From contig JAAWDC010000066.1 of the NCBI GenBank assembly GCA_022793565.1, positions 1 to 5,255 on the forward strand: a stretch of 5,255 nt of DNA. Direction: 5' to 3'. How positions within the stretch are numbered: position 1 is the first letter of the stretch; every line of letters starts with the position of its first letter. Positions 1 through 5,255 of the stretch are shown here, in pieces. The notes beneath the pieces were generated by a model. It saw only the letters and a program-made list of their open reading frames with translations. It did no database searches and was not told the origin of the DNA. The stretch is from Bacilli bacterium. Its GTDB lineage: Bacteria; Bacillota_I; Bacilli_A; RF39; UBA660. The translations under genes were made by a program, and so were the position numbers.

Positions 1-1124
1 AGTTTAAAATTACGACGATATCCTCCAATTGTATCACTGTATGTATATATTAAAGAAGCCTTCTGGTTTTTAAAATAAATTTTGACTCCCTCTTTAGACT
101 CTTCCTTAATAATATTGAGAGAATACATTAATCCAGATAATCGATCAACACCACGCTGAGCAGAAATAAAATTACCCAAAGAATAAATAACCAATGTATT
201 CCCTATCATTTCCGTAGGCTCAACCACATGTGGATGATGTCCAATCACGATATGAACTCCTAAACTAGCAAGATAATTGGCAATTTGTCTTTGCCTATCA
301 GAAACAGTCTGGGAATATTCCTCCCCAAAATGCATAGAAACCATAATAACATCCGTTTTCCCTTGAAGAGCTTCTACATCTTTCTTCACCTGTTCCTCAC
401 TATAAAGATTTACTAAATACCCTTTTCCCCTTGGCACAGGAATGTCATTTGTATAATCTGTATATGACAACAACGCATATCGAATCCCATTTTTTTGCAT
501 AACTTTAATTTGATTCCGTTCTTCAAAACTAGATGCACTCCCATGAAACATCACATTTTTAGATTTCCAATAGGAAACTGAATTTAAAATAGCCTCCTCT
601 CCACGATCTAAAGTATGATTATTTGCTAAAGAAACAATATTAAAACCAGCATCTAGAAAAGCATCTCCCACCTCGTATGGTGAATTAAACGCAGGATAAC
701 TAGAAAGGCCTAGCTCTTCTCCTCCCAAAATACTCTCTTGATTATAAAAGGCCAAGTCATAATTAGAAACAATCGGTTTCAGTTCTGATAACATCGGTCT
801 AAAATCATATCCTGAATCAGTTCTTGCATCCACATAAAGTGCACTATGAATCAGAGAATCCCCAACCATAACTAAAGAAACTTCAGATATTTTTACTTCA
901 TCATCAAAATCGGAAATTAAATCATCATTTTGTTTATCTGTCTCTTTTTTACAATCATAATTATGTTCTAAAGGATCAATTATACTATAGAATGCAGATC
1001 GAATCCCAAAAATATTTGAAGTATAAAACAACCATCCTGTCAAAACGAAAAGAAAAAAGAAAGATAACAAAAACCAAAACTGAACGATTTTATAACTTTT
1101 CTTAGTGAGTGTTTTCTTCCCCAT
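1..1124 (-). CDS. CapA-family protein, membrane-anchored (3' end cut by window edge)
   Basis: I read an open frame from ATG at 1124 to the left edge, giving 374 residues with the stop outside the window. Two in-frame TAG codons (1136-1134 and 1133-1131) lie just upstream, so the protein cannot start earlier. The first 35 residues are a basic start (MGKKTLTKKSYK) plus a hydrophobic segment at about 16-34, with no lipobox, so an N-terminal membrane anchor with the bulk outside the cell is likely. After an acidic linker (about 50-80) come the motifs of the CapA/PgsA metallophosphatase-like fold: VMVGDSLIH (85-93), NQES (128-131), SLANNHTLDRG (165-175), MHFGEEY (264-270), GHHPHVVEP (295-303) and SLGNF (315-319). 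Relatives are tied to poly-gamma-glutamate or capsule synthesis, but most family members have no tested role, and no capBC-like partners are visible. The start lies inside the end of rnr (23-base overlap), which suggests co-transcription and translational coupling. Only a few C-terminal residues are probably missing. The family call is firm; the substrate is unknown. Confidence 0.9.
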   Translation of the reverse strand, partial: MGKKTLTKKSYKIVQFWFLLSFFFLFVLTGWLFYTSNIFGIRSAFYSIIDPLEHNYDCKKETDKQNDDLISDFDDEVKISEVSLVMVGDSLIHSALYVDARTDSGYDFRPMLSELKPIVSNYDLAFYNQESILGGEELGLSSYPAFNSPYEVGDAFLDAGFNIVSLANNHTLDRGEEAILNSVSYWKSKNVMFHGSASSFEERNQIKVMQKNGIRYALLSYTDYTNDIPVPRGKGYLVNLYSEEQVKKDVEALQGKTDVIMVSMHFGEEYSQTVSDRQRQIANYLASLGVHIVIGHHPHVVEPTEMIGNTLVIYSLGNFISAQRGVDRLSGLMYSLNIIKEESKEGVKIYFKNQKASLIYTYSDTIGGYRRNFK

Positions 1125-3246
1125 TCTCTTCTACTACTTCCTTCTCTTCCAATGATTTTAAAATTTCAAAATCAATTGTCTCCTCTTCTTTAGAAGCCGC
1201 AACTACTTTAATTAAAACACGGTCTCCCAAAGAATATTTCTTCTTTGTTCTCTCGCCAACTACTGACATAGTTGATTCATCAAAATGAAAGAAATCTCTC
1301 ATCTCTGATAAACGGCATAACCCTTCTACTAAATTATCTAATTCAATAAATAAACCAAAATTAGTAACTCCTGATATCATTCCTTCAAACTCTTCACCAA
1401 TATGGTCTTCCATATATTCTGCCATCTTCATATCTTCTACTTCTCTTTCACAATTGATAGAATCCCTTTCCCTTGCTGAAGAATTGTCAGAAACAAAATT
1501 TAGTTTTTCTTGCCAATGTTGAATCGTCTCATTACTCAAATCATGATCAAACAAATAAGTACGAAGCAAGCGATGAACCGTGGTATCGGGATAACGACGA
1601 ATCGGAGAAGTAAAATGCGTATAACATTTACTAGCTAGCCCATAATGTCCTAAATTTTCTGGACGATAAACCGCTTTCTTCATATTTCGAAGAAGTAAAC
1701 TAGATAAAATCTTAAATTCCTTCTTATCCTCCAAATAATGAATCAACCCTTGAACCGTTTTAGGACTCACATCTTTCAAATTTCCTTTATAGTGATATCC
1801 TAAGGTACCAATGTAACTTAAGAAATCTCGAATTTTATCCTCTTTTGGATACTCATGAATTCGGTAAATAAAAGGTAGTTCCATATAGAAAATATGTCTA
1901 GCTACACATTCGTTCGCCATAATCATAAAATCTTCTATTAAATTCTCTCCTACACCCCGTTCACGCTTAACAATATCTATCGGATGACAATTCTCATCTA
2001 CTAAAATCTTAGCCTCATCAACATCAAAATCTAAATATCCACGTTGGTTTTTTGCCTTTCGTAAAATTTGTGCTAGTGCCTCCATCGATTTCAAATCTTG
2101 AACATATGGCTCATATCCATGCGGTATCACATCGAGTTCCAAAATAGAATTTACATCTTTATATGTCATCTTCTTTCTAGAACAAATTACACTTTGAAAA
2201 ATATCATAATCAACAACATCAGCTTTTTCATCAATCTCCATAACACAAGAAATTGCCAACCGATCAACACCTTCGTTTAAAGAGCAGATTCCATTAGACA
2301 ATTGATGTGGAAGCATTGGAATTACACGATCCACTAAATAAACACTAGTACCACGATCCATAGCAGCTTGGTCCAATGGAGTATTTTCTCTTACATAATA
2401 ACTAACATCTGCAATATGAACTCCCAATTTATAATTTCCGTTTTCTAATTTCTCAATTGAAATAGCATCATCAATATCTTTAGTATCTGCACCATCAATA
2501 GTAAAAATTACTTGATCCGTTAAATCTACTCTACCCTTTCGATCTTCCTCTAAAACCTCATCTGGAATTGTTTTGAGTTGTTCGTAAACCTCATCTGGAA
2601 AAGTATCCTCAATATTATATTTATAAACAATAGATAAAATATCAACTCCAGGATCATTTTTATGTCCTAAAATCTTTAAAACCTCTCCAGCATAAGTATT
2701 TCCTTGAATTAAATTCAATATTTTAATCAATACTTTATGCCCATCTACTGCGCCATGAATATTCTCTTTAGAAATCTCAATAGTCATTTTAAGCTTAGAT
2801 TCATCGGGAACAATATATCCCTTTCCATCTTTTAAATAAAATTCACCAACAACAGTATCTAACTTCCGTTCTAATATTTTTAAAATTCTTCCTTCTAGCT
2901 TCCCTTTTTCACGTCTACCAAGAACTTCTGCAACAACCAAATCATTATGCAAAGCTCCATTCATATGATCAATTGGAATAAAAATATCTTCTTCATCTTC
3001 TAAATCAACAAACCCGTATCCTTTGCGATTTACTCGCAAATATCCCTTTTTTAAAGGACCACGTTCAAATAACATATAACGCTCTTTATTTGTACGATGT
3101 AGAGTATACTCACTACATAACTCATCTACTAAGCCTTGTAATTCTTGAAATTGTTCAACAGTTGTGTTGTTTAATTCACGATTTAATTCTTCAATACTTA
3201 ATGCCTTATTTCTAGATCTTAAAATCTGAATAATTTTCTCTTTCAT
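1102..3246 (-). CDS. rnr: Ribonuclease R
   Basis: This 714-residue protein is a processive 3'-to-5' hydrolytic exoribonuclease of the RNase II/RNB family, which degrades structured RNA, rRNA fragments and defective mRNA in the cytoplasm. The domain order is an N-terminal winged helix (about 1-65), cold-shock domain 1 (about 66-125, with GYLRVNRKGYGFVDL), cold-shock domain 2 (about 130-195), the RNB catalytic domain (about 240-565) and a C-terminal S1 domain (about 617-695, with GMISGVTNFGLFIEL). The metal-binding aspartates are in the motif TIDGADTKDIDD: D251, D257, D259 and D260. The signatures DRGTSVYLVDRVIPMLP (297-313) and HFTSPIRRYPD (544-554) are intact. The winged helix and length favour RNase R over RNase II. 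The start is set by AGGTGAT at 3256-3250, and a promoter lies just upstream. The tail after S1 is acidic (EEKEVVEENGEENTH) rather than lysine-rich. The downstream CapA-family gene overlaps its end by 23 bases. Confidence 0.97.
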   Translation of the reverse strand: MKEKIIQILRSRNKALSIEELNRELNNTTVEQFQELQGLVDELCSEYTLHRTNKERYMLFERGPLKKGYLRVNRKGYGFVDLEDEEDIFIPIDHMNGALHNDLVVAEVLGRREKGKLEGRILKILERKLDTVVGEFYLKDGKGYIVPDESKLKMTIEISKENIHGAVDGHKVLIKILNLIQGNTYAGEVLKILGHKNDPGVDILSIVYKYNIEDTFPDEVYEQLKTIPDEVLEEDRKGRVDLTDQVIFTIDGADTKDIDDAISIEKLENGNYKLGVHIADVSYYVRENTPLDQAAMDRGTSVYLVDRVIPMLPHQLSNGICSLNEGVDRLAISCVMEIDEKADVVDYDIFQSVICSRKKMTYKDVNSILELDVIPHGYEPYVQDLKSMEALAQILRKAKNQRGYLDFDVDEAKILVDENCHPIDIVKRERGVGENLIEDFMIMANECVARHIFYMELPFIYRIHEYPKEDKIRDFLSYIGTLGYHYKGNLKDVSPKTVQGLIHYLEDKKEFKILSSLLLRNMKKAVYRPENLGHYGLASKCYTHFTSPIRRYPDTTVHRLLRTYLFDHDLSNETIQHWQEKLNFVSDNSSARERDSINCEREVEDMKMAEYMEDHIGEEFEGMISGVTNFGLFIELDNLVEGLCRLSEMRDFFHFDESTMSVVGERTKKKYSLGDRVLIKVVAASKEEETIDFEILKSLEEKEVVEENGEENTH

Positions 3247-3249
3247 ATT

Positions 3250-3256
3250 ATCACCT
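3250..3256 (-). promoter_or_regulatory. Ribosome binding site of rnr
   Basis: The minus strand reads AGGTGAT, an extended match to the 3' end of 16S rRNA, ending three bases before the ATG at 3246. Counting from the core AGGTG, the spacing is about 5 bases. It supports this ATG as the start of RNase R. Confidence 0.75.
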
Positions 3257-3269
3257 ATTTTCTTCTTTA

Positions 3270-3298
3270 ATTATAGTGCAAAAAAGCCAAACAAACAA
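3270..3298 (-). promoter_or_regulatory. Probable sigma-A promoter of rnr
   Basis: On the minus strand a -35-like TTGTTT (3298-3293) is followed by exactly 17 bases and a perfect -10 TATAAT (3275-3270). Transcription would start near 3263, giving a leader of under 20 bases that contains the rnr ribosome binding site. This would let rnr and the overlapping CapA-family gene be transcribed independently of secG. In DNA this AT-rich, -10-like hexamers arise by chance; the spacing and position raise confidence. Confidence 0.6.
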
Positions 3299-3330
3299 GG
3301 AAATGGAAGGATTTCACAACTACTTAACAC

Positions 3331-3383
3331 AAAAAACAAAAAATGCAGTTTTCAATTACCAAGGCAATCTACTCACTACATTT
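3331..3383 (-). terminator. Candidate intrinsic terminator after secG
   Basis: Read on the minus strand, AAATGTAGT (3383-3375) can pair with ACTGCATTT (3349-3341), a 9-bp stem with one G-T pair. It is followed by a T-rich tract TTTGTTTTTT (3340-3331). It lies about 24 bases after the secG stop, where a terminator is expected. The weak points are a 25-base loop and only three G-C pairs. The loop contains a further weak pairing (TTGC with GTAA) that could compact it. Partial termination or readthrough into rnr is possible. Confidence 0.4.
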
Positions 3384-3406
3384 GTACACAAATTAAAATA
3401 TAAATC

Positions 3407-3622
3407 TTAAATAAACTCCATTACAAAACTAATAATAAAGAATGTAATCCCAAGTACAAAAGTCAAGCGACTAATCACAAGTTCTACTCCTCGTTCTTTT
3501 CGATTAGAAAATAAATCTGAATTTCCTCCAGAAATAATTTGAGCACCACTTTCTGCCTTATTACTTTGTAAAAGAACAATTGCAATTAAAAGAATTGCAA
3601 TAATTAATAATACTGTACGCAT
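3407..3622 (-). CDS. secG: Preprotein translocase subunit SecG
   Basis: SecG is the small third subunit of the SecYEG channel and assists SecA-driven protein export across the cytoplasmic membrane. The 71-residue product has two membrane segments, about 3-18 and 49-68. They are joined by a conserved loop: LLQS (17-20) leads into SGAQIISGG (25-33), DLFSNRKERG (36-45) and SRLTF (51-55), which closely follow the family pattern of LQ, then GG, then F-x-R/K-x-x-G, then R-x-T. A longer open frame extends 18 codons upstream to 3676, but the ATG at 3622 is preferred: it has GGAGG seven bases upstream, the hydrophobic segment begins at once, and the upstream extension overlaps the promoter. The length is normal for Gram-positive SecG. 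It sits between eno and rnr as in many Bacilli. Confidence 0.95.
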   Translation of the reverse strand: MRTVLLIIAILLIAIVLLQSNKAESGAQIISGGNSDLFSNRKERGVELVISRLTFVLGITFFIISFVMEFI

Positions 3623-3629
3623 GAATATC

Positions 3630-3634
3630 CCTCC
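3630..3634 (-). promoter_or_regulatory. Ribosome binding site deciding the secG start
   Basis: A perfect GGAGG (part of GGAGGGAT on the minus strand) lies seven bases before ATG 3622. The alternative upstream start at 3676 has no comparable site, so this settles the N-terminus of SecG. Confidence 0.85.
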
Positions 3635-3647
3635 ATAACTAAGTGTT

Positions 3648-3676
3648 ATTTTATCATAAGAAATATAGAAAAGCAA
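3648..3676 (-). promoter_or_regulatory. Probable sigma-A promoter of secG
   Basis: The minus strand shows TTGCTT (3676-3671), a 17-base spacer, and TAAAAT (3653-3648), with TGA directly before the -10, which gives an extended -10 (TGnTAAAAT). Transcription would begin near 3641, about 20 bases before the ATG. Hexamers, spacing and location all fit, so secG need not depend on eno transcription. Confidence 0.65.
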
Positions 3677-3728
3677 TGGTTTCCTACTTGAATTTTGAAA
3701 CGAAAAGTAAACTAAGAAAGTATTTTAA

Positions 3729-4224
3729 TCACTTTTTTATCACATCTTTAACCGTTCTTATTGCTTTAGCAATCTCTTTTTTATTCTTATTAATCGTAGC
3801 AGCAGCAATCCCAACAGATGCAACTGCTCCACCAATAGCACCTGCTGTTTTTGAAATACCTTTTGAGAATTGAACAACTTTATTTGATGTTATCTCTAAT
3901 AAATTAGAATCCTTCATCAATTTCACTATCTCGGATTCAATTTTTCTAGCCTCTGCTATACTACCACAAGTAAATGACTATAATCTATCCTTTGTTTCAA
4001 TAATTACGGTTAAATTATCACTCCTAATCGAGGCTTTTCTATTAGAAATCTTAATATCCTCAATATTAATTGTATCTACAATTTTATATTTTCGCAAAAA
4101 TAATTCTCTGATCGGTTATCTTAAATTTTGTATCAGATTTTACCCCATTATACTTTACAAATGTTTCATAGATCTTTTTTTCCCCAACCGTTAAATTCTC
4201 ATTTTTCATTAAATTCATCTCCAT
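3729..4224 (-). pseudogene. Broken gene for a small PH-like-domain protein with a hydrophobic C-terminal segment
   Basis: Three pieces form one disrupted gene. Frame A starts at ATG 4209 (GGAG at 4222-4219, nine bases upstream; in-frame ATGs also at 4218 and 4224) and reads 41 residues including KFKITDQRIIFAK before TAA at 4086-4084. The next frame continues the sense (YKIVDTINIEDIKISNRK, then LTVIIETKDRL), meets TAG at 3980-3978, and without shifting goes on with SFTCGSIAEARKI to TGA at 3731-3729. Removing one base near 4090 and reading the TAG as an amino acid, probably Tyr, gives a continuous 159-residue protein. The pattern ITDQRIIF, then an IEDI strand, then ETKDRL(Y)SF and a helix, resembles bacterial PH (bPH) domains; this is recognition by pattern only. 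The C-terminus has a Gly/Ala-rich hydrophobic stretch (about 122-139) and a lysine-rich end. The function is unknown. It has its own promoter and is bounded by the eno terminator. Confidence 0.75.
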
Positions 4225-4262
4225 AAAGCTATTTTAATAAATATGTATTTGTCCTATAAACA

Positions 4263-4271
4263 ATTATAGCA
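4263..4271 (-). promoter_or_regulatory. Extended -10 promoter of the broken small gene
   Basis: The minus strand reads TGCTATAAT, a perfect extended -10 element. No good -35 is seen at 17 bases (the hexamer there is TTAGAT), but extended -10 promoters tolerate this. Transcription would begin near 4256, about 47 bases before ATG 4209. The intact promoter suggests recent decay of the gene it serves. Confidence 0.55.
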
Positions 4272-4420
4272 CATACAATACTCAAATCTAAATTCATTTA
4301 TTTAAAATAACTCTAATACATTTTAAAATTCTATAATTCAAAAATTTTTAAACATAATATGTACAAAAAATAAAATCTAAAACATAATTGAAAAAGTTAA
4401 AAAATACAATCATAGATAAA
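4272..4420. other. AT-rich intergenic spacer, no gene seen
   Basis: This spacer lies between the eno terminator and the promoter of the broken small gene. It is dominated by A and T runs and has no open frame with a ribosome binding site on either strand. Several promoter-like hexamers occur, for example TTGTAT, 17 bases, TATGTT on the minus strand near 4380-4410, but such matches are expected by chance at this composition. No convincing hairpin was found. Confidence 0.6.
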
Positions 4421-4453
4421 AATAATATAAAAAGGATAACCACTGTTACCCTT
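4421..4453 (-). terminator. Rho-independent terminator of eno
   Basis: Four bases after the eno stop, the minus strand forms AAGGGTAAC (4453-4445), loop AGTG, GTTATCCTT (4440-4432). This is a 9-bp stem with one G-T pair, followed by TTTTTATATTATT. Stem, tight loop and T tract are all present. It ends the eno transcript and separates it from the downstream genes. Confidence 0.9.
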
Positions 4454-4457
4454 ATTT

Positions 4458-5255
<798 letters not shown>

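Noticed and set aside
2098..2280. Plus-strand open frame of 60 codons inside rnr
   Set aside because: It lies antisense within the RNB catalytic region of RNase R, has no ribosome binding site and gives a low-complexity product; it is a shadow frame.
3380..3393. Short inverted repeat ATTTGT-AC-ACAAAT as a possible regulator site
   Set aside because: A six-base arm with a two-base centre is expected by chance in AT-rich DNA, and it overlaps the terminator candidate; kept only as part of that observation.
3579..3601. Two copies of the palindrome ATTGCAAT 15 bases apart, like a paired operator
   Set aside because: Both fall inside the first membrane segment of SecG and encode repeated Ile-Ala-Ile; the protein sequence explains them.
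3623..3676. 18-residue N-terminal extension of SecG
   Set aside because: The extension lacks a ribosome binding site, covers the secG promoter, and would put a polar leader before the first membrane segment. ATG 3622 has a perfect GGAGG.
3677..3728. Possible terminator after the broken gene (GTTTACTT pairing with AAGTAGGAAAC)
   Set aside because: The pairing needs a three-base bulge and is not followed by a clean T tract, so it is not supported as a terminator.
3643..3873. Plus-strand open frame of 76 codons opposite the broken gene and the secG promoter
   Set aside because: Its hydrophobic stretch is the antisense of the Gly/Ala-rich segment of the broken gene. No ribosome binding site precedes it and the minus-strand reading explains the sequence better.
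3978..3980. The in-frame TAG as a recoded sense codon
   Set aside because: The same gene has a separate frameshift, and TAG codons elsewhere (just upstream of the CapA-family start) give no sign of readthrough. No recoding structure is seen, and ordinary nonsense mutation is simpler.

Overview
The window is AT-rich DNA with Gram-positive (Firmicutes/Bacilli-type) features. Every supported gene lies on the minus strand, with strong AGGTGAT or GGAGG ribosome binding sites and sigma-A-like promoters. The order eno, secG, rnr (read right to left) is the conserved housekeeping order of low-GC Gram-positives. UGG is used for tryptophan and TAA, TGA and TAG all behave as stops, so the standard code applies. 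A gut Bacilli/Erysipelotrichia or Mollicutes-related lineage is plausible, but no species can be named from the sequence.

Right to left, which is the direction of transcription: (i) the C-terminal 265 residues of enolase (4458-5255; its start lies outside the window), closed by a strong rho-independent terminator at 4421-4453; (ii) an AT-rich spacer carrying an extended -10 promoter; (iii) a decayed gene at 3729-4224 for a small protein that looks like a bacterial PH-domain protein, broken by a one-base frameshift and an in-frame TAG; (iv) secG (3407-3622) with its own promoter and a perfect GGAGG site; (v) a spacer with a candidate terminator for secG and a promoter for rnr; (vi) rnr, encoding RNase R (1102-3246); (vii) a membrane-anchored CapA-family protein (1-1124) whose start overlaps the end of rnr by 23 bases and which runs off the left edge.

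Enolase is glycolytic and part of degradosome-like assemblies in Gram-positives, SecG belongs to the Sec translocon, and RNase R degrades structured RNA and works with tmRNA/SmpB in other bacteria. The genes are neighbours by conserved order rather than one pathway. Visible promoters and terminators divide the stretch into an eno unit, a now-broken small gene, a secG unit, and an rnr-capA unit that is probably translationally coupled. I see no CRISPR array, tRNA, rRNA, transposase or clearly novel multi-gene system. The most informative oddities are the recently decayed gene between eno and secG, the CapA-family gene directly after rnr where smpB often sits, and the acidic rather than lysine-rich tail of RNase R.
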